The notes: generated from the letters alone by a model not told the origin. A stretch of 64,000 nucleotides of DNA from Pelagibius sp037652055 (GCF_037652055.1 NZ_JBBKAH010000006.1:62001-126000); one strand, 5' to 3'. Shown: positions 27,263-35,995, numbered from the stretch's first letter. Numbers and translations are program-made.

Positions 27263-28683
27263 CGGAGCGGGAGCCCGCCGTTGGGCAGCAGGCGCGCGCG
27301 CCGGTGGAAGCGCCAGACAACCGCAAGGGCGACGAAGGCGAGGCCCAGGGCGAGCCCGATCCACACCCCGCGACCGCCGAGGCCGAGCGGAAAAGCCAGC
27401 ACCACCGAGGCGACGAAGCCGACCGCCCAGTAGCCGCCGATGGCAAGCCACATGGGCACCGTGGTGTCCTTCAAGCCGCGTAGGACATGGACCCCGATGA
27501 CCTGGCCGCCGTCGACCAGCTGGAACAGCGCGGCGATGACCAGGAAGGCAACCGCCAGTTCGATCACCGCCGCGTTCTCCGGCGCCGAGGCGTCGAGGAA
27601 GAGTCCCACCAGCCAGCCACCGGCGAACCAGAAGGTCAGCGCCGAAATCCCCATGAACAGCAGACCGGCGATCAGTGCCGCCCAGCCGGCACGCCCCACG
27701 CCGTCGCGGTCGCGCGCGCCGGCGGCGAGGCCGACGCGCACCACCGCCGCCTGGCCGAGGCCGAGCGGCACCATGAAGGCGACGGCGGCGCACTGCAGGG
27801 CGATGGCGTGGGCGGCCAGCGCCTCGATGCTGATGAGGCCCATGAGGAAGGCGGCGGCCGAAAACAGCCCGGCCTCGGCGACGATGGTGAGGCCGATCGG
27901 TACGCCGACGCGAAACAGCTCGACGAAACGGCCCCAGTCGGGCCGCCAGAAGCGCCCCATCACCGCATAGCGCTTGAAGCGCCGGTCCCACTGCACGTAG
28001 CCGAGCAGAGCGAGGAACGACAGCAGCGAGACCACCGAGCTGGTGATCCCGGCGCCCGTCAGCTCCCAGCGCGGCAGGCCGAAGTTGCCGAACATCAGAC
28101 CGTAGTTGGAGACTGCGTTGACCGCGACGGCGAGCAGCATGATGATCAGCACCGAGCGCGGCCGTGAGTGCGCCGTCACGAAGCAGCGCAGCACCACGAA
28201 CCACAGGCTGGGAATCAGCGCCCAGGCCACCGCCTGCAGGTAATCCTCTGCCAGGAGCGAAATGGCCGGGTTCTGGCCGGTCGCCAGCAGCACATGCCGC
28301 CCATAGAAAATGATCGCGGTGAACACCGCGCCGAACAGCAGCGTCAGCCAGAACCCCTGGCGCACCGTGCGGCGCACGCCGCGGAAGTCGCGCGCGCCGA
28401 GCGCCTGCGCGGCCATCGGGGCCACCACCGTGGCGATGCCCATGCCGAAGAGATAGAGCGGCATGTAGATGTTCATGCCCAGCGCCCCGGCGGCCAGTTC
28501 GTCGGGGCCCAGCCAGCCCATCATCACGATGTCGGTGGTGTTGATGCCGATCATCGCCAGCTGGGTAAGCACCAGCGGCGCAGACAGGCGCAGCGTCGCG
28601 AAGATCTCGCGGCGCCACAAAGCGGCAGCAGAAGGTGCGCCAGCGGCAAGCGCCGCAGCGTTCGGCAGAGTCGATCCGGACAT
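27259..28683 (-). CDS. MATE family efflux transporter
   Basis: Cation-coupled multidrug or metabolite exporter, 474 residues with 12 TM helices in two six-helix halves. The LRLSAPLVLTQLAMIGINTTDIVMMGWLG opening is typical of the NorM branch, as is the second-half ...SALTFWFAGGWLVGLFLDAS region. It lies inside the isoprenoid/rRNA-modification operon, 88 bp after dxs, and overlaps tlyA. The substrate is unknown. Confidence 0.93.
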   Translation of the reverse strand: MSGSTLPNAAALAAGAPSAAALWRREIFATLRLSAPLVLTQLAMIGINTTDIVMMGWLGPDELAAGALGMNIYMPLYLFGMGIATVVAPMAAQALGARDFRGVRRTVRQGFWLTLLFGAVFTAIIFYGRHVLLATGQNPAISLLAEDYLQAVAWALIPSLWFVVLRCFVTAHSRPRSVLIIMLLAVAVNAVSNYGLMFGNFGLPRWELTGAGITSSVVSLLSFLALLGYVQWDRRFKRYAVMGRFWRPDWGRFVELFRVGVPIGLTIVAEAGLFSAAAFLMGLISIEALAAHAIALQCAAVAFMVPLGLGQAAVVRVGLAAGARDRDGVGRAGWAALIAGLLFMGISALTFWFAGGWLVGLFLDASAPENAAVIELAVAFLVIAALFQLVDGGQVIGVHVLRGLKDTTVPMWLAIGGYWAVGFVASVVLAFPLGLGGRGVWIGLALGLAFVALAVVWRFHRRARLLPNGGLPLR

Positions 28684-28771
28684 GTTTGCACTATGACGAC
28701 GTCAGACGACGCGGGAAACCCTTCCAGCGCGCAGGGCGGCTATGCGCTCAAAGCCAGAAAATGTCGATTTT

Positions 28772-30706
28772 TCAAGCCCTTGCAGGAGATTCCATTGCCG
28801 CCTGACCAAGCGCACCCAGAACCGTCGCCACGATTCCGGCCCGGTCCAGCCCAGCCTGGGCGATCTGCACGTCAGGCTTCTCGTGATCGATGAACACATC
28901 AGGCAGCGTCATCGGACGGAACTTCAGGCCCTTGTCGAAGATGCCTTCACGGGCGAGCTGGTGCATGACCAACGTGGCGAAGCCGCCGATGGCGCCCTCC
29001 TCCACCGTCACCAGCACCTCGTGCTCGCGCGCCAGGCGGCGCACCAGATCCTCGTCCAGCGGCTTGGCGAAGCGCGCATCGGCCACCGTGGTGGACAGCC
29101 CGCGCGCGGCGAGGTCCTCGGCGGCCGCCAGCGCATCTGCCAGGCGCGTGCCCAGCGAGAGGATCGCCACCTTGCCGCCCTCGCGCAGGATGCGCCCTTT
29201 ACCGATCTCCAGCGGCGTGCCGCGATCCGGCATGGCGATGCCGCTGGCCTCGCCGCGCGGGTAACGCATTGCCGAGGGACGGTCGTCGATCCGGCAGGCG
29301 GTCGCGACCATGTGCATCAGTTCCACTTCGTCGCTCGGCGCCATGATGACGAAGTTCGGCAAGCAGCCGAGGTAGGTCAGGTCGTAGCTGCCCTGGTGGG
29401 TGACGCCGTCGGCGCCGACCATGCCGGCGCGGTCGATGGCGAAGCGCACCGGCAGGCTCTGGATCGCCACGTCGTGCACCACCTGGTCGTAGCCGCGCTG
29501 CAGGAAGGTGGAATAGATCGCGGCAAAGGGCTTGAAGCCCTCGCAGGCCATGCCGGCACAGAAGGTCACTGCGTGCTGCTCGGCGATGCCGACATCGAAG
29601 GTGCGCGCCGGAAACCGCTCGCCGAAAAGATTGAGACCGGTGCCCGACGGCATGGCGGCGGTGACCGCGACAATCTTGTCGTCGTGCTCCGCCTCGGCGA
29701 TGAGGCCCTTGGCGAAGACATTCTGGTAGCTCGGCGCCTTGGGCGTGCTCTTGGCCTGCTTGCCGGTCACCACGTCGAACTTGGCGACCCCGTGGTACTT
29801 GTCGGCGGCGGCCTCGGCCGGCTCGTAGCCCTTGCCCTTCTGCGTCACGCAGTGGATCAGCACCGGCCCCTCGTAGTGCGAATCACGGACGTTCTTCAGC
29901 ACCGGCAGCAGATGGTCCAGATTGTGCCCGTCGATCGGCCCGACATAGAAGAAGCCGAGTTCCTCGAACAGCGTGCCGCCGGTCAGGAAGCCGCGCGCGT
30001 ATTCCTCGGCGCGCTTGGCCGCCATCTCGATGGGGCGCGGAAAGCGTTTGGCCAGCTGGCGCCCGATCTGGCGCACCGAGAGGAACGGCTTCGACGAGAT
30101 CAGCTGCGACAGGTAGGCGCTCATGGCGCCGACCGGCGGCGCGATCGACATGTCGTTGTCGTTGAGGATGACGATGAGGCGCGAGTTCATCGCGCCCGCG
30201 TTGTTCATCGCCTCGTAGGCCATGCCGGCGCTCATGGCGCCGTCGCCGATCACCGCGATGACCGCATTGTCTTCGCCGCGCAGGTCGCGTGCGACCGAGA
30301 AGCCGAGGCCGGCGGAGATGGAGGTCGAGCTGTGCGCCGCGCCGAAAGGATCGTACTCGCTCTCCTTGCGGTTGGTGAAACCGGACAGGCCGCCCCCCTG
30401 GCGCAGGGTGCGGATCCGGTCGCGCCGGCCGGTCAGAATCTTATGCGGATAGCACTGGTGCGAGACGTCCCAGATCAGCTTGTCCCGCGGCGTGTCGAAA
30501 ACGTAGTGCAGCGCCGCCGTCAGCTCGACAACGCCCAGGCCGGCGCCGAGATGGCCGCCGGTCACCGAGACCGCCTCGATCATCTCCGCGCGCAGTTCGT
30601 CGGCAAGATCGCGCAACTGGCTCTCGTCGAGCTTTCGCAGGTCTGCCGGAATGTTGATTTCGTCCAAAAGGGGGGTTGGACGACTGTTATGACCGATTTG
30701 TGCCAC
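28772..30706 (-). CDS. dxs: 1-deoxy-D-xylulose-5-phosphate synthase
   Basis: First enzyme of the MEP isoprenoid pathway; condenses pyruvate and glyceraldehyde 3-phosphate with thiamine diphosphate. 644 residues from a GTG start (VAQIGHNSRPTPLLDEINIPADLRKLDESQ) with AGGAG 11 nt upstream; longer upstream sequence is not homologous. Signatures: HVGAGLG-like GGHLGAGLGVVELT, the ThDP site GDGAMSAGMAYEAMNNAG...LNDNDMSI, and the pyrimidine domain YDQVVHDVAIQSLPVRFAIDRAGMVGADGVTHQG. ispA and xseB lie directly upstream. Confidence 0.96.
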   Translation of the reverse strand: MAQIGHNSRPTPLLDEINIPADLRKLDESQLRDLADELRAEMIEAVSVTGGHLGAGLGVVELTAALHYVFDTPRDKLIWDVSHQCYPHKILTGRRDRIRTLRQGGGLSGFTNRKESEYDPFGAAHSSTSISAGLGFSVARDLRGEDNAVIAVIGDGAMSAGMAYEAMNNAGAMNSRLIVILNDNDMSIAPPVGAMSAYLSQLISSKPFLSVRQIGRQLAKRFPRPIEMAAKRAEEYARGFLTGGTLFEELGFFYVGPIDGHNLDHLLPVLKNVRDSHYEGPVLIHCVTQKGKGYEPAEAAADKYHGVAKFDVVTGKQAKSTPKAPSYQNVFAKGLIAEAEHDDKIVAVTAAMPSGTGLNLFGERFPARTFDVGIAEQHAVTFCAGMACEGFKPFAAIYSTFLQRGYDQVVHDVAIQSLPVRFAIDRAGMVGADGVTHQGSYDLTYLGCLPNFVIMAPSDEVELMHMVATACRIDDRPSAMRYPRGEASGIAMPDRGTPLEIGKGRILREGGKVAILSLGTRLADALAAAEDLAARGLSTTVADARFAKPLDEDLVRRLAREHEVLVTVEEGAIGGFATLVMHQLAREGIFDKGLKFRPMTLPDVFIDHEKPDVQIAQAGLDRAGIVATVLGALGQAAMESPARA

Positions 30707-30824
30707 GCCGTTTATCGCTCCTGATGCCTTTGCGGCATCTGATTGTCTCTCCAACACCCGGCCGCCCCAAGCAGCCGGCCTCTCCGTCCCTGTGCCGTCG
30801 CGCTCAACCCCCGCAAAGCGCGCA

Positions 30825-31772
30825 TCAGGACCGGCGGGAGACGACGAAAGCCGCCGTCTGCCTAAGAAGGTCTGCCTTTTCACCGAAAAGATCAAGTCGT
30901 GCGCAGGCAGACCGGACCAACGATTCGGCCTTTTCCCGCGCTTTTTCAATGCCAAGCTGGCCGACGAATGTGGCCTTTCCGAGGCTCGCATCTTGCCCCG
31001 TGGGCTTGCCCAGCGCCTCTGGCGTACTCTGGGCGTCGAGCAGGTCGTCGGCGATCTGGAAGGCGAGGCCGAGGTCCTCAGCATAGCGGACGAGGGCCTC
31101 GCGCTCGGCGTGGCCGGCTTCGGCAAGGATCGCGCCGGCCTCGCAGGAAAACCGGATGAGTGCGCCTGTCTTCAGACTCTGCAGGTGGGAGATCCCCGCG
31201 AGGTCCAGCCCGGTGCGCTCCGGCGACATGTCGATCATCTGGCCGCCGACCATGCCGGCGGCACCGGCAGCAGCCGCCAGGGCGGCGACCAGGGCGATGC
31301 GGACCTCTGCCTTGTCGTGCGTCAGCGCATCGGCCAGCACGGTGAAAGCCTCGGTCAGCAGGCCGTCGCCGGCAAGAATCGCTGTTGCTTCGTCGAAGGC
31401 GACATGGGCGGTCGGCCGGCCGCGGCGCAGGGCGCTGTCGTCCATCGCCGGCAGGTCGTCGTGGATCAGGCTGTAGCAGTGCACCATCTCGATGGCGGCC
31501 GCGACCCTGAGCGCCGAAGCCCGAGGCACGTCGAACAGCCGGGCCGACTCGCAGACCAGGAACGGCCGAAGACGCTTGCCGCCGCCGAGCGCGCCGTAGC
31601 GCATCGCCTCGATCACCCGGCCACGCGGACCGTCGACCGGCGCCAGCAGGCTGTCGAGCACCTGGGTGACGGCATCGCCCTGGGCGGCAAGCGCCGCCTC
31701 CAGGCTGACGTCCCCGGCCGACCAGACGTCTGCCTGGGCGCCGCCCTGGGCCTTGGCGCTGCTATTCGACAT
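30825..31772 (-). CDS. ispA: Polyprenyl synthetase, farnesyl diphosphate synthase type
   Basis: Condenses IPP and DMAPP to geranyl and farnesyl diphosphate, precursors of ubiquinone, hopanoids and undecaprenol. 315 residues. The first Asp-rich motif is YSLIHDDLPAMDDSALRRG, the second LAFQIADDLLD. GGKRLRPFLV near residue 73 binds IPP. The start overlaps the xseB end by 11 nt. This xseB-ispA-dxs order is standard in proteobacteria. Confidence 0.95.
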   Translation of the reverse strand: MSNSSAKAQGGAQADVWSAGDVSLEAALAAQGDAVTQVLDSLLAPVDGPRGRVIEAMRYGALGGGKRLRPFLVCESARLFDVPRASALRVAAAIEMVHCYSLIHDDLPAMDDSALRRGRPTAHVAFDEATAILAGDGLLTEAFTVLADALTHDKAEVRIALVAALAAAAGAAGMVGGQMIDMSPERTGLDLAGISHLQSLKTGALIRFSCEAGAILAEAGHAEREALVRYAEDLGLAFQIADDLLDAQSTPEALGKPTGQDASLGKATFVGQLGIEKAREKAESLVRSACARLDLFGEKADLLRQTAAFVVSRRS

Positions 31773-32013
31773 CGAGCGGCTCGCTGCTCACCCCGCCACT
31801 GGCGGAAAGGCTGATCTTCTCGATCTTCGCCTGGGCCTCGCGCAGCTTGCTGTCGCAATGGCGCTTCAGCGCGGCGCCCCGGTCATAGTCGCCGATGGCG
31901 CTGTCCAGCGTGCCCTGGCCCTGCTCCAGCTTGGCGACGATCGCCTTCAGCTCGTCGAGCGCCTGTTCGAAGGACATCTTGCTGATATCAGCGGGAATAT
32001 TGTTGTCTGCCAT
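31762..32013 (-). CDS. xseB: Exodeoxyribonuclease VII small subunit
   Basis: Small subunit of the nuclease that degrades single-stranded DNA, 83 residues, with the usual two-helix hairpin: MSFEQALDELKAIVAKLEQGQGTLDSAIGDYDRGAALKRHCDSKLREAQAKI. The L-E-x-G motif and the YERG-like YDRG are conserved. The large subunit is not in the window, as is normal. It overlaps ispA by 11 nt. Confidence 0.95.
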   Translation of the reverse strand: MADNNIPADISKMSFEQALDELKAIVAKLEQGQGTLDSAIGDYDRGAALKRHCDSKLREAQAKIEKISLSASGGVSSEPLDVE

Positions 32014-32227
32014 ACCCAGTTCTCTCGCTTCTCTTCAGCGACCCCCTTCTCAACCCGTGGGGTTCCACTCTCGGTCCAGTTTGCCGGAATCGTTCAAAAT
32101 CCGCCCGGAACCGGCACCGAACCGACCTTCCGAACATGCCTCAGGCGCCGCAGAAACAACAGCCTTTCCTCGGCGGTTGCTCCTTCTTTGCCCGGGCCCG
32201 CCGCAAAGGCGGAAATGCCACGCCGGC

Positions 32228-33157
32228 TCAGCCTTGCATCAGCACCCGGACATGAGCCGCCACGCTGCGCCCCAGGGCGGCCGGGTTGTAGCCGCCTTCG
32301 AGCACGGAGACAAGGCGGCCACCGCAGGCATTGCGCGCGAGCGCCAGCAATTCCGTGGTCGCCCAGGCAAAGTCCTCCTCGGTGAAATTGAGCCCCGCCA
32401 GCGGATCCTCGGCATGGGCGTCGAAGCCGGCGGAGATGAAGAGGAACTCCGGCTGGAAGCTGGTCAGCGCCGGCACGACGTTGTCGCGCATGGCCTGGCG
32501 GAATTCCTTCGAACCCGCGTTGGGCGGCAGCGGCACGTTGACGATGTTGGCGTTGACGCCGCGCTCGCGCGTCGACCCAGTGCCCGGATAGAGCGGGCTC
32601 TGGTGGGTCGATGCGTAAAACAGGTCCGGATCGCCCCAGAACGCCGCCTGGGTGCCGTTGCCGTGGTGAACGTCGAAATCCACCACCGCGATGCGGTGCA
32701 GACCGTGCGCCTCGCGCGCGTGCAGGGCACCCACGGCCACGTTGTTGAACAGGCAGAAGCCCATGGCATGGTCGGGCTCGGCATGGTGGCCGGGCGGGCG
32801 GGTGGCGCAGAAGGCATTGTCCGCTTCGCCCGCCATCACGGCATCGACCGCCGCGACCACCGCGCCGGCAGCGCGCAACGCCGCCTCGCCGGAGCCCGGC
32901 GACATGATGGTGTCGGCATCCAGGTGGATCTCGCCGGTCGCGGGCACCTGATCCAGCAGATCACGCACGAAGCTGCCGGGATGCACGCGGGCGATCTGGC
33001 TCTCCTCGGCCCGCGGCGCCTCGCGCCGCAGCAGCGCGTCGAACTCCGGCACCGAGAGGGCCTGGCGGATCGCCCTCAGGCGAACCGGGCCTTCCGGATG
33101 ACCGCTGTCGGGAATGTGCTGCTCGCAGGCGGGATGGCTGAAGAGGAGTGTCGTCAT
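32228..33157 (-). CDS. Histone deacetylase family protein
   Basis: Class II-like Zn deacetylase of 309 residues, distinct from the acetylpolyamine enzyme at 25.4 kb. Motifs: TRPPGHHAEPDHAMGFCLFNN, VVDFDVHHGNGTQAAFW, ISAGFDAHAEDPLAGL and LEGGYN. Such genes commonly sit ahead of xseB-ispA-dxs in alphaproteobacteria; the link is unexplained. Likely substrates are small acetylated amines or acetyl-lysine proteins. The 214 bp to xseB leaves room for a separate promoter. Confidence 0.92.
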   Translation of the reverse strand: MTTLLFSHPACEQHIPDSGHPEGPVRLRAIRQALSVPEFDALLRREAPRAEESQIARVHPGSFVRDLLDQVPATGEIHLDADTIMSPGSGEAALRAAGAVVAAVDAVMAGEADNAFCATRPPGHHAEPDHAMGFCLFNNVAVGALHAREAHGLHRIAVVDFDVHHGNGTQAAFWGDPDLFYASTHQSPLYPGTGSTRERGVNANIVNVPLPPNAGSKEFRQAMRDNVVPALTSFQPEFLFISAGFDAHAEDPLAGLNFTEEDFAWATTELLALARNACGGRLVSVLEGGYNPAALGRSVAAHVRVLMQG

Positions 33158-33368
33158 AAATGAGCTCGGCAGGGGGAAAGGACGGCGGGGATGAATCGGC
33201 AGTGCATGGCGATATCATAGAATCATTGGCCGGCCAACTTAACCGGGCAATTTGGGCGGCCTGCCGCAAGGGGTGCGGCAGACCGGCGGCGCGTGCCATT
33301 GACTTGCCCGGCGGCGCGCGCCCATGTTGGGCGGCAGAGCGTCCGGTAGAGGCGCCGAAAGAAGGGCC

Positions 33369-34550
33369 GTGGAGAGCATCTTGAACCGATCCGTTCACTG
33401 GTCCGCTGGGCGGACCACGCGCAGGCGTCGCCCGGCCTGGCCGGGCCTCCTGGTCTGTGTCCTCGCCGGCCTCGCCGCGCTGGCCGAAGGGAGCGCCTGG
33501 GCCCAGCAGACGCCCGCCCCGGTGCACGTCGATGCCGTGCGCAGCGAGCCCCTGACCCAGACCGTGCCGGTGATCGGCCGTCTGGTGGCGCAGCAGGCCG
33601 GCCTCGTCGCCGCACGGGTCAGCGGGCCGATCCTGGAGTTCCGCGTTCAGGTCGGCGACCGCATCAGCGCCGGCGACGTCATCGCCGTGCTCGATGACTC
33701 CACCATGAAGGCGGAGCGCGATCTGGCGGCCGCCGGCCTCGCCCTGGCGCGCGCCGAACTGGACACGCGCAAGGCCGAGATCGCCCTCTCACGGCAGGAG
33801 CTGCAACGCATCGAAGGCCTGAAGAAGTCCGCCGCCTTCAGCCAGGCGCGCTTCGACGACGTGCGTCAGCAGGTCGTCATCGCCGAGGCCGGGGCGCGGG
33901 AGGCCGAAGCCTCGGTGACTTCCGCCCGCGCCCTCCTGCGCCTCGCCGAGATCAACCTCGACTATACGCAGATCAAGGCGCCCTACGACGGCGTCATCTC
34001 GCGCCGCCTCAGCGAAACGGGGGCCTATGTCAGCGAAGGCGACGCGTTGGTCAATATGATCGCCGACCACAGCCTGGAGGTGGAGGCCGACGTGCCGTCC
34101 AACCGCCTGCCCGGCCTTACCCCCGGCACCGTGCTGGACGGCAGGCTCGATGACGGCATCACCTTCAAGGCCACGGTGCGCGCGATCATCCCCGACGAAA
34201 ACCCCCTGACGCGCACGCGCGCCGTGCGCTTCACGCCCGACTTCGGCGCCGCGGCCGCCGGCATCGCCGGCCTGCTGGCCAACGAGCAGTCGGCCACGCT
34301 GCAGGTGCCGCTCGGCGCGCCGCGCGAGGTTGTCTCGGTGCACAAGGACGCCGTCATCCAGCGCTCAGGCGACACCATCGTTTTCATCGTCGCCGACGGG
34401 ATCGCGGATTCGCGCAAGGTCATCGTCGGGGAGGCGGTCGGCAACCGCTTCGAAGTGGTCGAGGGCCTCGCCGCCGGCGACCTTGTCGTCGTGCGCGGCA
34501 ACGAGCGCCTGCGCCCCGGCATTCCGGTGAAGGTCGAGGAAGGCTCCTAG
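33369..34550 (+). CDS. RND-type efflux periplasmic adaptor (membrane fusion protein), no pump gene beside it
   Basis: HlyD/AcrA-family adaptor of about 393 residues. It has a signal sequence (Arg-rich start, hydrophobic core LLVCVLAGLAALAEG, AWA cleavage), a lipoyl/barrel-sandwich segment (IGRLVAQQAGLVAARVSGPILEFRVQVGDRISAGDVIAVLDD), a helical hairpin (about 100-165), the return strand ITQIKAPYDG-like DYTQIKAPYDGVISRR, and beta-barrel/MP domains. Start uncertain: an in-frame ATG lies 45 bp upstream and a TTG 12 bp downstream. No RND pump or TolC gene follows; the next gene is convergent tusA. Confidence 0.85.
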   Translation: MESILNRSVHWSAGRTTRRRRPAWPGLLVCVLAGLAALAEGSAWAQQTPAPVHVDAVRSEPLTQTVPVIGRLVAQQAGLVAARVSGPILEFRVQVGDRISAGDVIAVLDDSTMKAERDLAAAGLALARAELDTRKAEIALSRQELQRIEGLKKSAAFSQARFDDVRQQVVIAEAGAREAEASVTSARALLRLAEINLDYTQIKAPYDGVISRRLSETGAYVSEGDALVNMIADHSLEVEADVPSNRLPGLTPGTVLDGRLDDGITFKATVRAIIPDENPLTRTRAVRFTPDFGAAAAGIAGLLANEQSATLQVPLGAPREVVSVHKDAVIQRSGDTIVFIVADGIADSRKVIVGEAVGNRFEVVEGLAAGDLVVVRGNERLRPGIPVKVEEGS

Positions 34551-34565
34551 AACGATAGGCGGCGC

Positions 34566-34793
34566 TCACCCGGCCTTGCGGATACGGAAGACGAAGACCC
34601 CGCCATCCTCGCGCCACTCCACCAGCTCGTCGCCGGTGGTTTCGCAGAACGATTGGAAATCCTTAACGGCGCCCGGATCGGTTGCCTTGATCTCAAGAAG
34701 ATCGCCGGCAGCCACGCCCTTCATCGCCTTGCGCGCGCGCAGCACGGGCAAGGGGCACTTCAGGCCAGTTGCATCCAATACAGTGGTCGTCAT
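34566..34793 (-). CDS. TusA family sulfur-carrier protein
   Basis: Small sulfurtransferase of 75 residues. The CPxP motif (GLKCPLPVLRARKAM, Cys at residue 13) carries the persulfide, and the rest follows the two-layer TusA fold (LLEIKATDPGAVKDFQSFCETTGDELVEW). Members feed sulfur to tRNA thiolation, molybdenum cofactor or sulfur oxidation. It is divergent from an ArsR regulator across 149 bp that holds two perfect palindromes, hinting at shared control. Confidence 0.93.
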   Translation of the reverse strand: MTTTVLDATGLKCPLPVLRARKAMKGVAAGDLLEIKATDPGAVKDFQSFCETTGDELVEWREDGGVFVFRIRKAG

Positions 34794-34831
34794 CGGCTCT
34801 CCGGGGCTCCCTCAGGCTTCCTGCTTCCAAC

Positions 34832-34851
34832 GCTGCCCGCCGGCGGGCAGC
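34832..34851. promoter_or_regulatory. Perfect 20-bp palindrome in the tusA/arsR divergent promoter region
   Basis: Arms GCTGCCCGCC and GGCGGGCAGC meet with no spacer, 38 nt upstream of the tusA start codon. The lack of a loop and its place between divergent starts favour an operator over a terminator. The cognate protein is unknown; the adjacent ArsR regulator is the obvious candidate. Confidence 0.4.
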
Positions 34852-34918
34852 TCTCAGGGACTGCAGGCCCATAGATATCGTCTGGCGCAAAAAAGATCGA
34901 GGGGGCCTTGACCATCAC

Positions 34919-34930
34919 TGTTCGCGAACA
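34919..34930. promoter_or_regulatory. 12-bp palindrome just upstream of the ArsR gene
   Basis: Perfect palindrome TGTTCGCGAACA ending 12 nt before the ATG of the ArsR regulator. The position overlaps where an autorepressor would block the promoter or ribosome entry. ArsR-family operators are 12-2-12-like dyads near the promoter, so this is a plausible autoregulatory site. Confidence 0.4.
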
Positions 34931-34942
34931 AGTATCACCTCC

Positions 34943-35335
34943 ATGCCATATGGTCCTCTATTGCTGACAGCGGGAAGAGCCAGCCGGTTGCTGAAGGCGA
35001 TGGGCAACGAGCGGCGTCTGGCCATCCTCTGCTACCTCTCGGAACGTGAGCATTCGGTGACCGAACTGTGCAAGCTGGTGGGCCTCAGCCAGTCGGCACT
35101 GTCCCAACACCTGGCCAAGCTGCGCCGCGACAACCTGGTGAAGACCCGCCGCTCGGCGCAGACCGTTTACTACTCGGTCGCCAGTACCGACGTTGCCCCC
35201 ATCCTGCGCGCGCTGCGCGACCTATTCGCGCAGAACGCCGGCAGCCTGCCGGCGGCGATGGACGGCACCCGTGAGCGCCCCTGCGGGGCAGCATCGGCTG
35301 ATGAGCGCGCTTTCTGGCGCAAGTCCGAGATTTAG
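34943..35335 (+). CDS. ArsR family winged-helix regulator (BigR/SqrR/YgaV-like)
   Basis: Transcription repressor of 130 residues. The fold is complete: RASRLLKAMGNERRLAILCYLSE, recognition helix VGLSQSALSQHLAKLRRDNLV, wing KTRRSAQTVYYSVAS, and a dimer helix. Cys30 in AILC matches the first redox Cys of the persulfide-sensing BigR/SqrR group. The usual second Cys in the last helix (RALRDLF here) is absent; another Cys lies near the C-terminus (RERPCGA). Divergence from tusA fits sulfur-linked control. The start is the ATG that gives the family N-terminus. Confidence 0.85.
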   Translation: MPYGPLLLTAGRASRLLKAMGNERRLAILCYLSEREHSVTELCKLVGLSQSALSQHLAKLRRDNLVKTRRSAQTVYYSVASTDVAPILRALRDLFAQNAGSLPAAMDGTRERPCGAASADERAFWRKSEI

Positions 35336-35394
35336 GGCCTACCCCCTTTACTGATCAACCTGCACGGAATCTGCGCGCGCAGGCTGTAAGCACG

Positions 35395-35417
35395 ATGATC
35401 AGTTCTCCTCTGATCAT
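35395..35417. promoter_or_regulatory. TGATCA-type inverted repeat upstream of the XRE regulator
   Basis: Arms ATGATCAG and CTGATCAT around a 7-nt centre (TTCTCCT), 122 nt before the start of the XRE gene. A further CTGATCAA half-site lies 45 nt upstream, at 35351-35358. The arrangement suggests a dimeric repressor site, perhaps for the adjacent XRE protein itself. Confidence 0.45.
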
Positions 35418-35539
35418 TTCGCGCGCTTGATCGGCCTGGCGGCTTTGCGCTAAGCCTGGGCTCTGATTCAACTTCTCCGCTATGTCGAGTTCCTACCCAT
35501 CGCCGCTGGGTCGAACAACAATAACCAAAGAGATCCAGA

Positions 35540-35995
35540 GTGACCGAAAAACCCAGTGAACCTCTTGCTTCCCCGGATCCCATCGACATCTGCATCGGAT
35601 CGCGCCTGCGCCTGCGCCGCCTGGCCATGGGCTTCAGCCAGGAAACCCTGGCGCGCGCGCTCGGCATCACTTTCCAGCAGATCCAGAAGTACGAGCGCGG
35701 CACCAACCGCATCTTCGCCAGCCGCCTGTTTCATCTGGCGCGGGTGCTGCGCGTACCAGTGGCCTACTTCTACCAGGGACTGACGCCGCAGGGCGAAGCG
35801 TCCAACCCCGCAGACGTGCGCAGCGAGGCCGGAGCCGCCGCCGAGGAGGGCATGCAGGATCTGCTCGGCAAGAGCGATACATTGAAGCTCATCCAGGCCT
35901 ACAACCGGATCAACGACCCCAGCGTCCGGCGCCAGATTTACGCCCTGGTGCGGACGGTCGGCGATCAGGATGCCACGGCGGAATCGCTTCACTAG
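35540..35995 (+). CDS. XRE family helix-turn-helix regulator, PraR/PhrR-like
   Basis: DNA-binding protein of 151 residues. The HTH spans about 20-75 (GSRLRLRRLAMGFSQETLARALGITFQQIQKYERGTNRIFASRLFHLARVLRVPVAYFY), the highly conserved alphaproteobacterial type that includes Rhizobium PraR. The C-terminal part ends in LKLIQAYNRINDPSVRRQIYALVRTV, a conserved helical pair. It has a paralogue at 58091-58540, next to luxR. The start is GTG with a weak AGAG. Monocistronic; a TGATCA dyad upstream may be its operator. Confidence 0.9.
   Translation: MTEKPSEPLASPDPIDICIGSRLRLRRLAMGFSQETLARALGITFQQIQKYERGTNRIFASRLFHLARVLRVPVAYFYQGLTPQGEASNPADVRSEAGAAAEEGMQDLLGKSDTLKLIQAYNRINDPSVRRQIYALVRTVGDQDATAESLH

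Noticed and set aside
28742..30724. 660-codon plus-strand frame opposite dxs
   Set aside because: His/Arg/Gln-rich translation typical of an antisense shadow; dxs on the minus strand is complete with all motifs.
34943..35335. ArsR gene considered as a metal (arsenic) resistance regulator
   Set aside because: The CxC arsenic motif is lacking and no ars gene is nearby; the neighbours point to sulfur.
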